64,000 nucleotides of DNA from Allomuricauda sp. M10. Its GTDB lineage: Bacteria; Bacteroidota; Bacteroidia; Flavobacteriales; Flavobacteriaceae. The notes under the pieces were generated by a model, which was not told the DNA's origin, did not search any database, and worked only from the letters and a program-made list of their open reading frames with translations. The stretch is taken from assembly GCF_020782875.1 (NCBI RefSeq), contig NZ_JAJGBN010000001.1:1029095-1093094 (forward strand), written 5' to 3'. Positions 37,365 through 45,159 of this stretch are shown here, piece after piece (within the stretch, counting starts at the first letter, position 1; every line of letters begins with the position of its first letter). A program made the translations under genes and the position numbers.

Positions 37365-38537
37365 ATGATAGGGGAAAAGGAAAAACAGGAGTTGGCCAAA
37401 GAGCATGCCGAATTGTTCGAAATTGATGCCCAACTTGATCGTTTGGTGGGAAAGATCGAGCTATTGAGTTATATCAACCCGATCAATATTGAAAAAGAGA
37501 AGAATCGGTTTTTTGCCTCTAAATACACCGTTGATCCCGATTTTAAGTATCCCAAACTAAAATTCGACCCCTACGAATTGCACCGGTTGTTCTTTTCGCA
37601 ACAATTGGAACGCATTCAGGATGACCGAATCCGCAAGTTGTACCAAGAAGTGATCTATTACTATTCCAACATGGTGCAGTGTATCGAAACCATCGGTAAG
37701 GGCAAGAATTTTTACTATAATTCCCTTAGGGTTTACGGAACTCCCACTGAAAAGGATGTTCAAAATGCACGGTTCATTCTTCATTTTGCTGATGAACCGA
37801 TTTCATCAGAAATGGAAAAAGTGTTTTCCGCAGATGAGGCCAAGCGTTATTTTGAGGATTTTGTAAAGCAATACGATTTTCCGCTGAACATTAAATATTC
37901 GACCCACATTGCTGCAGAGGCTATGGTGAGCAACAGCACGCAATCGCTGTTGATCAAAAAAAATAACAAGTTCAGCAAAAATCAATTGTTGACGTTGGCC
38001 AATCATGAAATTGGGGTCCATTTGGTCACCACTTACAACGGTTTGCTGCAGCCTTTAAAGATTTTTTCCAACGGTTTGCCCAAAAATGTGGAAACCCAAG
38101 AAGGTTTGGCGGTGTTCAGCGAATATATGGGTGGTGCCCTTACGTTAAAACGTTTGAAAGAATTGGCCTATCGGGTTTTGGCTGCCGATAGTTTGATCAA
38201 GGGATATTCCTTTGCCGATACGTTTGATTTGATCCATGGACAATACAAACTGAATCGGGACGATGCCTTCACCATAACCCTTCGAGCGCATAGAGGGGGA
38301 GGGTTTACCAAAGACCGATTGTATTTGAGCGGATTGCGAAAGATATACAAGCGTTACCAAAAGGAGGAGAGCATGGATAATTTGCTTACTGGAAAAGTAT
38401 CCTTGGATCATGAGGAGACCATCAAATATCTAAAAAGCTTGGGACTTGCACAGCCGATTACCCATCAAAGCTATTCGTTCAACACCAAATTGAACACGAA
38501 CAAGACCTTGGATTTCATCTTGAATAATTTGAAATAG
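37365..38537 (+). CDS. QEGLA-motif metalloprotease-like protein (DUF1704/MATCAP family)
   Basis: 390 residues of the family named flavohemoglobin expression-modulating QEGLA motif protein. The zinc motif HExxxH is HEIGVH at 214-219, and the TQEGLA block at 244-249 provides the third ligand region. The family includes the eukaryotic microtubule-tyrosine carboxypeptidases (MATCAP), so a peptidase role for the bacterial member is possible; substrates are unknown. The start is ATG 37365; a GTG lies two codons upstream at 37359. The family is often next to a glutathione-synthetase-like gene, but that is not the case here. Confidence 0.85.
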   Translation: MIGEKEKQELAKEHAELFEIDAQLDRLVGKIELLSYINPINIEKEKNRFFASKYTVDPDFKYPKLKFDPYELHRLFFSQQLERIQDDRIRKLYQEVIYYYSNMVQCIETIGKGKNFYYNSLRVYGTPTEKDVQNARFILHFADEPISSEMEKVFSADEAKRYFEDFVKQYDFPLNIKYSTHIAAEAMVSNSTQSLLIKKNNKFSKNQLLTLANHEIGVHLVTTYNGLLQPLKIFSNGLPKNVETQEGLAVFSEYMGGALTLKRLKELAYRVLAADSLIKGYSFADTFDLIHGQYKLNRDDAFTITLRAHRGGGFTKDRLYLSGLRKIYKRYQKEESMDNLLTGKVSLDHEETIKYLKSLGLAQPITHQSYSFNTKLNTNKTLDFILNNLK

Positions 38538-38945
38538 TCAGCTCAAAAACTTGCCCTTTAACTCTGGGGTTGGAATCATACAAGACTCTTGTTTGCCAAA
38601 CCATTTATAACGGTTGCGAGCTACAAAGTCATAGATGACATCGCGGATGGATTTGGGAATCCACTTAAATACAGAGGTCAATTTCCACAAACCACCTAAT
38701 TCACCAGCAATTTCCAATGCAGCATCGGATTTGGTAAAATAAGCTACCCCAGGTTCTATCAGGATAATGGAATCTACTTGGCTTGTATCAATGCGTCGGT
38801 CCTTGATCAATTGTTGACCAACTTCACTTTGAATAGCCGCATACCTAAAAACATCCTTTTTGTCCCGTTTTATTACAAACTGGACGCTTCCGCTGCAGAG
38901 GTCACAGACCCCATCGAACAAAATGATTTTTTTGTTTTCTTCCAT
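38538..38945 (-). CDS. DCC family thiol-disulfide oxidoreductase (DUF393)
   Basis: 135 residues, with the N-terminal DGVCDLCSGSV motif (Cys14 and Cys17) that gives the family its DCC name; the fold is thioredoxin-like. Later GGLWKLTSVFKWIP and WFGKQESCMIP segments match the family. Cytoplasmic or membrane-peripheral redox role, substrate unknown. I chose ATG 38945 (MEENKK) over an ATG nine codons upstream. Its stop directly abuts that of the convergent QEGLA gene. Confidence 0.87.
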   Translation of the reverse strand: MEENKKIILFDGVCDLCSGSVQFVIKRDKKDVFRYAAIQSEVGQQLIKDRRIDTSQVDSIILIEPGVAYFTKSDAALEIAGELGGLWKLTSVFKWIPKSIRDVIYDFVARNRYKWFGKQESCMIPTPELKGKFLS

Positions 38946-39032
38946 ACCATTATTACCGCAAAAGCGCAGCATCTCATTTTTTACAAAGATACTGCGCTTT
39001 GGATAGAAAGTCTATTGAGTGAACGGAAAGGT

Positions 39033-39773
39033 TTATCGCTGATACCCTGCCAATTTCCATAGTTCATCAGGGGTATTCTTGCTCAATTCGAGAACATTTT
39101 TGCCGGAGATTTTCATGGCCTTTCTGATGATAAAATTTCCCGTTCGATAACCGATGGATTGCCTGCCATCCGGATGCTCGAACATCCAATGTTGGTAGTT
39201 GGCGTCTGTGGGCAATGTCAGGATTTCATTGGCCCATTGTTCAGCAATTTGTTCTTGTGGCGGACTGTCGGTTTCCAAGTATTGATGGGTGTATTCCTCA
39301 GAAAATACAACCGCTAAACCCTCATTTATGGCAGCAATGTTAATTCCAGGGCCATACTTGTTGTCCTGAATGGCCCATCCTCTGGATAAATGATGAAATT
39401 CGTGAAAAATAGTATGCTTCAATGCTGTTTGAGCAGCTACCGTAATACCACCCGGGTATTTCTCCGAGATTTGAATGGCCACGAAAGGAGGGGAATTGGT
39501 TTCGGTGCGCCCTGTAACGCCACCTACCACTTCCAGGTCCCAATCCACAATTTCAACGGCAACCGTAATACTGTCAGGTAATTGCGGTAAAAGTGCTCGT
39601 ATTTCATCTTCCGAGTTGATGATGATTTCTTGGATCAATTCCTTTTGTTCTGTTGTAAATGGTTTCTCTTCCTCCAAAAAAGTTATAGTGGCACCTACTG
39701 GCTGGGATGGATTTTTGCAACCGTTGATAAATAGAAGTCCGAGGCTAAGAATAATGATTTTGATTGATTTCAT
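39033..39773 (-). CDS. DUF2268-like zinc protease lipoprotein
   Basis: 246 residues. Lipidation is predicted at Cys19 (FINGC). The zinc site HEFHH at 124-128, followed about 25 residues later by INEGLAVVFSE, is the HExxH plus Glu pattern of DUF2268 putative Zn-dependent proteases. The rest is helical. It would act in the periplasm or on the outer-membrane inner face. ATG 39773 begins the signal peptide; an upstream ATG at 39854 is out of keeping with one. Substrate unknown. Confidence 0.82.
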   Translation of the reverse strand: MKSIKIIILSLGLLFINGCKNPSQPVGATITFLEEEKPFTTEQKELIQEIIINSEDEIRALLPQLPDSITVAVEIVDWDLEVVGGVTGRTETNSPPFVAIQISEKYPGGITVAAQTALKHTIFHEFHHLSRGWAIQDNKYGPGINIAAINEGLAVVFSEEYTHQYLETDSPPQEQIAEQWANEILTLPTDANYQHWMFEHPDGRQSIGYRTGNFIIRKAMKISGKNVLELSKNTPDELWKLAGYQR

Positions 39774-39832
39774 TTTAGATATATGCTTTCTTTGGAGACT
39801 TCTCAAAACAGAAATTGTTACATGGAGGTAAA

Positions 39833-39873
39833 AAAGTAAACCACGGATGTGCAAAATATCCGTGGTTTACTTT
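39833..39873 (-). terminator. Terminator hairpin of the SDR gene
   Basis: A perfect 16-bp stem (39833-39848 with 39858-39873) with a 9-bp loop, 24 bp after the SDR stop. It is unusually long, with T-rich sequence following on the minus strand. Confidence 0.8.
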
Positions 39874-39896
39874 ATCTCAATGACAGCTATTTTCAA

Positions 39897-40640
39897 TTAC
39901 TTTAATGCATAATTGATATATCCACCATCTACCAACAATTCTGTTCCTGTAATAAAACTTGCATCGTCAGAAGCCAAGAACAAGACTGTTTTTGCAATCT
40001 CCTCGGACCTTCCCATTCTTTGTAAAGCTGTGGCTGCGGCAAAGAAGTCTTTGGCCGCACCTTGTGTTGCCTTGTCAAATCCAGGTGTTTCCGTAGGTCC
40101 TGGACTAACAATGTTTACTCTGATCTGTCTTTCTGCCAATTCATTTGCAGCGATTTGTGCAATTTTGTTCAATGCCCCCTTGGTGGCAGAATATATGCTG
40201 GTGCCAGGGCTTGTTGCCGTAGCTACTGTTGAGGACGTGAATAGCACTGATGAGCCATCAGCCAAATGCGGAAGCAACTTTTGCAACGTAAAGAAGGAAC
40301 CCTTTACGTTCGTGTTGAATTGCGCATCAAAGTCTTCTTCCGTTACTTGACCGATGGGTGCAAATACTGCTATGCCCGCGTTAAGGAAGAGCACGTCGAT
40401 TTTGTTTCCACTTTCTTCAACCGCTTTTTTCAAAGATGAGATACCTATTAAGGTTGAAGTATCCGAAACCACGGTTTTCAATTTTGGACTGTTGATTTCC
40501 GCCGCTGCTTTTTCAAGGTTGGCAGAACTTCTACTTGTGATGAGCACATTGGCACCATTTTCTATAAAAGCTTTTGCCGTAGCCAATCCAATACCGGTAC
40601 TTCCTCCGGTAATAACTACGCTTTTGTCTGTAAAACTCAT
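39897..40640 (-). CDS. Short-chain dehydrogenase/reductase
   Basis: 247 residues, classical SDR. The coenzyme motif GGSTGIGLATA is at the N-terminus, NAG (LNAGIAV) near 90, the catalytic YSATK with Ser upstream near 150, and the C-terminal FITGTELLVDGGY. The coenzyme is more likely NADP(H) because the residue after the second strand is SR rather than D. It is divergent from an HxlR regulator with seven GTAAC elements between them, so it is probably induced by an electrophile or redox signal. Confidence 0.92.
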   Translation of the reverse strand: MSFTDKSVVITGGSTGIGLATAKAFIENGANVLITSRSSANLEKAAAEINSPKLKTVVSDTSTLIGISSLKKAVEESGNKIDVLFLNAGIAVFAPIGQVTEEDFDAQFNTNVKGSFFTLQKLLPHLADGSSVLFTSSTVATATSPGTSIYSATKGALNKIAQIAANELAERQIRVNIVSPGPTETPGFDKATQGAAKDFFAAATALQRMGRSEEIAKTVLFLASDDASFITGTELLVDGGYINYALK

Positions 40641-40665
40641 TTTAATATTTTTTTTGTTTGAGCCA

Positions 40666-40673
40666 CAAAGGTA
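40666..40673 (-). promoter_or_regulatory. -7 element TACCTTTG for the SDR gene
   Basis: Matches TAnnTTTG on the minus strand, 26 bp before the SDR start. Lies next to the GTAAC operator cluster. Confidence 0.5.
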
Positions 40674-40693
40674 GAACCCGTTAATTTATTTTA

Positions 40694-40752
40694 GTAACTT
40701 TGTTACGAAAAGTAACTGTAACTTCGAAGTAACGAAGTAACCTTTTGGTAAC
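40694..40752. promoter_or_regulatory. Cluster of seven GTAAC/GTTAC elements (probable HxlR operator)
   Basis: GTAAC or GTTAC at 40694, 40702, 40712, 40718, 40729, 40737 and 40748. The first two form GTAACTTTGTTAC, a dyad with a 3-bp gap that also contains TAACTTTG (40695-40702), a -7 match for the HxlR gene. The position and density fit a multi-site operator for the neighbouring regulator; binding is inferred. Confidence 0.7.
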
Positions 40753-40762
40753 AAGAAGTAGT

Positions 40763-41116
40763 ATGGAATGTAAAGAAATCCGCGCAGATGCGCATAAAAA
40801 AGAAATGTTGGCCGTGCAGGATGCCATGGATGTGTTGAGTGGAAAGTGGAAAATATCCATTATCTCTTCCATCTGCTATTACAACAAGAGGAGGTTTTCC
40901 GATATTTTAAATGATGTTAAAGGTATTTCCAACAAAATGCTGAGCAAGGAATTGAAGGAGCTAGAAATAAACAAGTTGATCAAGCGGATTGTTCTAGATA
41001 CACAACCCGTTACCGTACAATATCAACTTACAGAGCATGGGAAAACGTTACAGACCATTATCAATAATTTGACGGACTGGGGGAAAGCGCACCGAAAAAA
41101 AATCATTGGGCAATAA
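40763..41116 (+). CDS. HxlR family winged-helix regulator
   Basis: 117 residues, with the HxlR core CxxxxxxDVLSGKWKISIIxxI (here AMDVLSGKWKISII), the recognition helix segment GISNKMLSKELKELE and the wing VTVQYQLTEHGKTL. A cysteine at position 3 (MECKEI) is retained; HxlR members such as HypR and QorR sense electrophiles through such N-terminal cysteines. I chose ATG 40763 because an upstream TTG at 40745 adds only six residues. Probably autoregulates and controls the divergent SDR. Confidence 0.92.
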   Translation: MECKEIRADAHKKEMLAVQDAMDVLSGKWKISIISSICYYNKRRFSDILNDVKGISNKMLSKELKELEINKLIKRIVLDTQPVTVQYQLTEHGKTLQTIINNLTDWGKAHRKKIIGQ

Positions 41117-41215
41117 AATAAACATCGATGCGTATTTATTTCTGGTTTAAAAAAGGGTGGTCCAAGCCAAGGCTTGGACCGTTCCCATAAATGATAATTT
41201 TTTCTTTTTCAGATA

Positions 41216-42403
41216 TTAAAACGTTGCCGCATCAATCACATAACGATAACGCGCTTCCTTGTTCACCACTTTTTCCCAAGCATCGTTGATTTGTTCGGCG
41301 GAAATCATCTCAATGGTCGGTCGTATTCCGTTGTCTGCGCAGTAATGCACAACCTCTTGGGTTTCTGGTATTCCGCCGATTAGTGATGCATTGAAATTGA
41401 CCCGTGTGGCTGCCAAATTGATATTGCTAAAGGTCAATTCGAACCCATTGGGCATTCCAACATAGGTAAAATGGCCATAAGGTTTAACACAGGCAATGTA
41501 TGGTGCCGAGTTGAACTGATATGGAATGGTGCAGATCATATAGTCCAGTTTTTTAGCATAAGCACTCATGCTGCCAAATGACTCATCCACAACAATCACT
41601 TCTTTTGTCCCCCATGATTTTATATCATCCACTTTTTCGGGGGAGGTTGTAAAAGCATACACTTCCGCTCCTTTGGACACTGCCAATTTTACAGCCAAAT
41701 GCCCAAGTCCGCCAATTCCTGCAACCCCTACTTTGTCGCCAATTTTAAATTGGGCATTCATCAATGGGGAGTAGGTGGTGATCCCAGCACATAACAACGG
41801 GGCGGCTTCTTCCAAACTAATGTGTTCTGGAATATGGACCGCAAAATGGTCCCTGACTACAATGTTGGAGGCATACCCTCCCTGTGATATTCCGGTCGGC
41901 GAAGATGCTTCTGGGTACCCATAAGTGAAAACCGTTTCGCCTTTTTCACAAAAATGTTCCTCACCATGGGTGCAGCTATCACATTCCATACAACTGTCCA
42001 CCATACAACCAACCCCCGCATGGTCACCTATTTTAAACTTGGTCACATTTTTACCTACTTCAGCAACAATGCCCACAATCTCGTGTCCGGGAATTTGTGG
42101 ATACTGTTGTGGACCCCAGTGTCCCTTCATTTGATGAATGTCGGAATGACAAATGCTGGCGAATTTAATATCGATCAAGATGTCATTATCCCCTACAGGA
42201 CGTCGTTCAAACTCCCATGGCTTTAATGTTCCAGATGTGTCAAAGGCTGCATAACCTTTTGATTTTATATTTTCCTTCATAATGATTTTGTTATTATTGT
42301 AATTATTGGACAGCAATGGTGCAGTTCCTGCAAGTATAACTCCTGTGCCCGCCAAGGTGGTTTGCTGCACGAATTCCCTTCTTGAATACTTTGGATGTTC
42401 CAC
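41216..42403 (-). CDS. Zinc alcohol dehydrogenase (YahK/CAD-like) with Tat signal
   Basis: 395 residues. The catalytic zinc site CHSDIHQMKGHWG, structural-zinc cysteines CMVDSCMECDSC plus a later C, and nucleotide loop GVAGIGGLGHLAVKLA fit NADP-dependent cinnamyl-alcohol-dehydrogenase-type aldehyde reductases. The N-terminus SRREFVQQTTLAG followed by a hydrophobic stretch is a twin-arginine signal, unusual for this cytoplasmic family. A second ATG at about residue 42 (MKENIKSKG) begins the usual sequence, so an unprocessed cytoplasmic form is possible. Last gene of the AraC-acetyltransferase-cupin-ADH run, 2 bp after the cupin stop. Confidence 0.88.
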   Translation of the reverse strand: MEHPKYSRREFVQQTTLAGTGVILAGTAPLLSNNYNNNKIIMKENIKSKGYAAFDTSGTLKPWEFERRPVGDNDILIDIKFASICHSDIHQMKGHWGPQQYPQIPGHEIVGIVAEVGKNVTKFKIGDHAGVGCMVDSCMECDSCTHGEEHFCEKGETVFTYGYPEASSPTGISQGGYASNIVVRDHFAVHIPEHISLEEAAPLLCAGITTYSPLMNAQFKIGDKVGVAGIGGLGHLAVKLAVSKGAEVYAFTTSPEKVDDIKSWGTKEVIVVDESFGSMSAYAKKLDYMICTIPYQFNSAPYIACVKPYGHFTYVGMPNGFELTFSNINLAATRVNFNASLIGGIPETQEVVHYCADNGIRPTIEMISAEQINDAWEKVVNKEARYRYVIDAATF

Positions 42404-42405
42404 GT

Positions 42406-42924
42406 TTATTGGTTGATATTATTGTATTGCATGTCAGTCACGGCTTCCATCCAGGCTACAATGCCCTTTTCGGTATTTGGAACAATGTAAAGTTGTTGCA
42501 GGCCTGTATCAGGACTGGCACCATGCCAATGTTTGGTATTGGGCGGGCATTTGATCACGTCTCCTTTTTTGATAACTTGAATAGGCTGCCCTTCAATTTG
42601 ATGATAGCCAACGCCATCCGTAATGACCAAAATTTGTCCTGATGGGTGTGTGTGCCAATTGCTTCTTGCCCCAGGTTCAAAATAAACGTTGCCCACCGCA
42701 GTGGTGTACACATCATCAATATCCACAAGGCCTATGTTATATGCATTTCCTGTAAACAGCTCCTTAGGACCAAGGTTTCCCTTTGGGAAAATAAAGTCCA
42801 AATCTTCTTCATTCGAGTTCATATCTGTCGCTTTTTCATTTTTAATAGTATCATTACATGCCAGAAAGGAAAATACGATTCCTGCGAGCCCAGCAAGCAA
42901 CATGATTTTGACGCCTCTTTTCAT
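42406..42924 (-). CDS. Cupin lipoprotein
   Basis: 172 residues, lipidated at Cys23 (SFLAC), single cupin domain. The first cupin motif is in HTHPSGQILVITDGVGYHQIEG and the second in KCPPNTKHWHGA, with three metal-binding histidines each side as usual. Related proteins are annotated as (R)-mandelonitrile lyase or carboxymuconolactone-decarboxylase-associated cupins. It lies just before the alcohol dehydrogenase (2 bp), so they are probably co-translated; aldehyde or quinone detoxification is one possible common purpose. Confidence 0.82.
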   Translation of the reverse strand: MKRGVKIMLLAGLAGIVFSFLACNDTIKNEKATDMNSNEEDLDFIFPKGNLGPKELFTGNAYNIGLVDIDDVYTTAVGNVYFEPGARSNWHTHPSGQILVITDGVGYHQIEGQPIQVIKKGDVIKCPPNTKHWHGASPDTGLQQLYIVPNTEKGIVAWMEAVTDMQYNNINQ

Positions 42925-42948
42925 TTGAATGTTTTTATTCGATTTAAT

Positions 42949-43518
42949 TTAATCAATATGCTTCAGGATTTTAGCCGGCACTCCACCAACAACCACATTG
43001 TCTGGCACGTCTTTGTTCACTAGGGAGCCAGCTGCAACAATGGAATTTTCTCCGATGGTGACTCCTTTTAAAATGGTGCTATTGGCGCCTATCCATGTAT
43101 TCTTTTTTATCAAAATTGGTGCTGTGGACAATGACTGTCTTTGGTTCGGATCAATGGGGTGTCCTTCTGTGAGCACGCTTACTTTTGGACCAATGAGCAC
43201 ATAATCTTCAATGGTTATACCGCCTAGGTCCAGAAACGTACAGTCAAAATTGATAAAGACGTTCTTCCCCAGTTTTAAGTTTTTTCCATGGTTGATGTAG
43301 ATGGGAGTAAACACGCCAACACTTTCATCAATCTTGGTTCCTGTAATTTGACCCAATAAATACCTGATTTCAATTGGGTCAATGGTTCGGTTCAGTTGGT
43401 AAACCAATTTTCTGGTAATCAATGAAGCTTCCCTAATCTTGAAATAGTCCGGGTCATTAAAAGGAATCGTTTCCCCATTCAGTAATCTTTGGAATATGTC
43501 TTTTGTATCGTTGGACAT
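42949..43518 (-). CDS. Sugar O-acetyltransferase (left-handed beta-helix)
   Basis: 189 residues of the maltose/galactoside acetyltransferase (LacA/NodL) family. An N-terminal helical part (LLNGETIPFNDPDYF) precedes hexapeptide repeats such as NHGKNLKLGKNVFINFDC, VLIGPKVSVLTEGHP (catalytic His) and NTWIGANSTILKGVTIGENSIVAAGSLVNKD. It transfers acetyl from acetyl-CoA to a sugar hydroxyl. 24 bp from the cupin gene, likely one transcript. Confidence 0.9.
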   Translation of the reverse strand: MSNDTKDIFQRLLNGETIPFNDPDYFKIREASLITRKLVYQLNRTIDPIEIRYLLGQITGTKIDESVGVFTPIYINHGKNLKLGKNVFINFDCTFLDLGGITIEDYVLIGPKVSVLTEGHPIDPNQRQSLSTAPILIKKNTWIGANSTILKGVTIGENSIVAAGSLVNKDVPDNVVVGGVPAKILKHID

Positions 43519-43608
43519 CTTCGTGAACGTTTATACATGCAAAATTACCTTCAACCCAAAGATTTGGGTTAATGAGATTCAAACCAATGATTATAATTTT
43601 CAAACCAA

Positions 43609-44463
43609 TTAAGCTCTAAGGAAAGATGGGGCGGTTCCTGTTTGCTTTTTAATGAAGTGGTTAAAATAAGTGGGGTATTCAAACCCTAGGGCATAGGCTA
43701 TTTCTGCAATGTTCCAGTTGGTGTGCTGTAATATGGACTTGGCCTCGTGGGTGATCCTGTCCGATATATGTGCCGATGTGGGTTTTCCGGTGACTTGTTT
43801 CACGGCACGGTTCAAGTAGTTGGTATGTACCGAAAGTTGTTGGGCGTAGTCTTTTGGGCTTTTCATTTGAAGTGGTCTTTCGGGGCTTTCAATGGGAAAT
43901 TGTCTTTCCAACAATTCCATGAAAACGGAAGTCAACCGTTCAGCGGCGTTTTTGTTTTGGTTGTATTTCTCCGAGGGTTTTAATTTTAATGATTCGTGTA
44001 AAATCAGGTTGATGTAATTCCGAATAAGGTCATCTTTAAATTCATAATCAGATTGTTGCTCGGAAATCATCCTTTGAAAGATTCCGTTCAAAAAATCCCT
44101 CTGCTCGGTCGAAATATCCAAAATGGGCGTGCCTCCCAGTTTGAACAATGGCGATTGCTGCAAACTTTCCGATCGGTTCCCGGGTAGTAGAAAATCATCC
44201 GAAAACAAACAGGTATAACCCACATAGGTAGACGATAAGGTTTCCCAGGAATACGGGATGTGTGGATTTCCAAAAAACAGGATGGTTCCTTCGGCTTCGA
44301 AAGTCCTATCCGCATAATGGATCTTACTCTTTCCCGTGGTCAGGCAAATTTTATAGAACTCCTTCCTGCTGTAAACCCGAGTGGCATTCCCATCTTCCTC
44401 AATTTGAAAAACGTTGAAGCCTTTCAACTTTAGTTCATTGTTATATGTGGACAGCGATCGCAT
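43609..44463 (-). CDS. AraC family transcriptional regulator
   Basis: 284 residues: an N-terminal cupin-like sensor domain (about 15-150) and a C-terminal AraC double helix-turn-helix (about 185-284), with VHTNYLNRAVKQVTGKPTS and NWNIAEIAYALGFEYPTYFNHFIKK. It is first in the minus-strand run leading to the acetyltransferase, cupin and alcohol dehydrogenase, and probably activates them. A 90-bp gap to the acetyltransferase gene may hold its target site. Confidence 0.9.
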   Translation of the reverse strand: MRSLSTYNNELKLKGFNVFQIEEDGNATRVYSRKEFYKICLTTGKSKIHYADRTFEAEGTILFFGNPHIPYSWETLSSTYVGYTCLFSDDFLLPGNRSESLQQSPLFKLGGTPILDISTEQRDFLNGIFQRMISEQQSDYEFKDDLIRNYINLILHESLKLKPSEKYNQNKNAAERLTSVFMELLERQFPIESPERPLQMKSPKDYAQQLSVHTNYLNRAVKQVTGKPTSAHISDRITHEAKSILQHTNWNIAEIAYALGFEYPTYFNHFIKKQTGTAPSFLRA

Positions 44464-44600
44464 ATAACAAAACTAAGAAATTCAAACTTTATAATACATT
44501 ATATCGCAATCAAAAACTGTTAAGCTCCGTAATTGATCCGGGTCATTTTGAATACTGAAAAATTGGTATACCTTAATGCTAGGATCTAAAATTGAAGGTG

Positions 44601-44843
44601 ATGAAAACTAAGGGGTTCAAATGGGTTTTGTTGCTATTGTTCTCCATGGTATTGAGCACTTGTGAAGATGCTTTTGTAGAGGACATCGACATAAAATTTT
44701 GTGGGGATGGGTGTCCTACAAGTAGCCCATGGCGTGTTGAAAGCTTGAATTTGGGACTTCCATGTTTTGAAACGAAAACAGCATGTTTAAACTGGGCTGC
44801 AATGCATGGTTACAGTGATAAGCCTTGTGTTCAATGTGATTGA
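44601..44843 (+). CDS. Small cysteine-rich lipoprotein
   Basis: 80 residues with a signal peptide and lipobox LSTC (Cys near 21), then six more cysteines (FCGDGC, PC, AC, PC, QC), an even number that suggests three disulfides in a compact exported protein. There is no family I recognise. Start ATG 44601 is chosen over a TTG at 44592. Monocistronic between the AraC gene and a repeat-rich region. Regular signal peptide plus Cys spacing is the main support; the role is unknown. Confidence 0.6.
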   Translation: MKTKGFKWVLLLLFSMVLSTCEDAFVEDIDIKFCGDGCPTSSPWRVESLNLGLPCFETKTACLNWAAMHGYSDKPCVQCD

Positions 44844-45113
44844 AAAGGTCATGCTGAACGTAGCGAAGAACCTACTTAATTTAAGATTATATCAGATTTC
44901 TCAATCGTCCCTTCGTTCCTCATTTCGAAATGACGTTTTGATATTTTTTTTGCAGTCCACCCAAGCGTGTTGCATGTCATTCTGAGCGGAGCGAAGAATC
45001 TACATAAATCAAGAATATATCGGAATTCTCAATCGTCGTTGTAGACTTGATGTCAAATAACAACTATTGAATCCTTTCTCCCACAGGAATGCCATTTATC
45101 ACAGTTAAAACAA
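44844..45113. repeat. Non-coding stretch with two REP-like elements
   Basis: Two divergent copies of the family seen at 48503: one at about 44849-44932 (starts TCATGCTGAACGTAGCGAAGAA, ends CATTTCGAAATGACG) and a partial one from about 44975 (TGTCATTCTGAGCGGAGCG...) that lacks the far arm. No gene is seen. The two lie between the convergent small lipoprotein and the Gfo/Idh/MocA gene. Confidence 0.7.
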
Positions 45114-45136
45114 AAGGGCCGCTTTTAGCGGCCCTT
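45114..45136 (-). terminator. Terminator of the Gfo/Idh/MocA gene
   Basis: A 10-bp stem (45114-45123 with 45127-45136) of AAGGGCCGCT type with a 3-bp loop, 23 bp after the stop, followed by a T-rich run on the minus strand. Confidence 0.85.
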
Positions 45137-45159
45137 AGTTGATTATAGTTTTTGCTTGA

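Noticed and set aside
41216..44463. Recent horizontal transfer of the redox island
   Set aside because: No mobile genes, tRNA or boundary repeats flank it, and base composition looks like the surroundings by eye.
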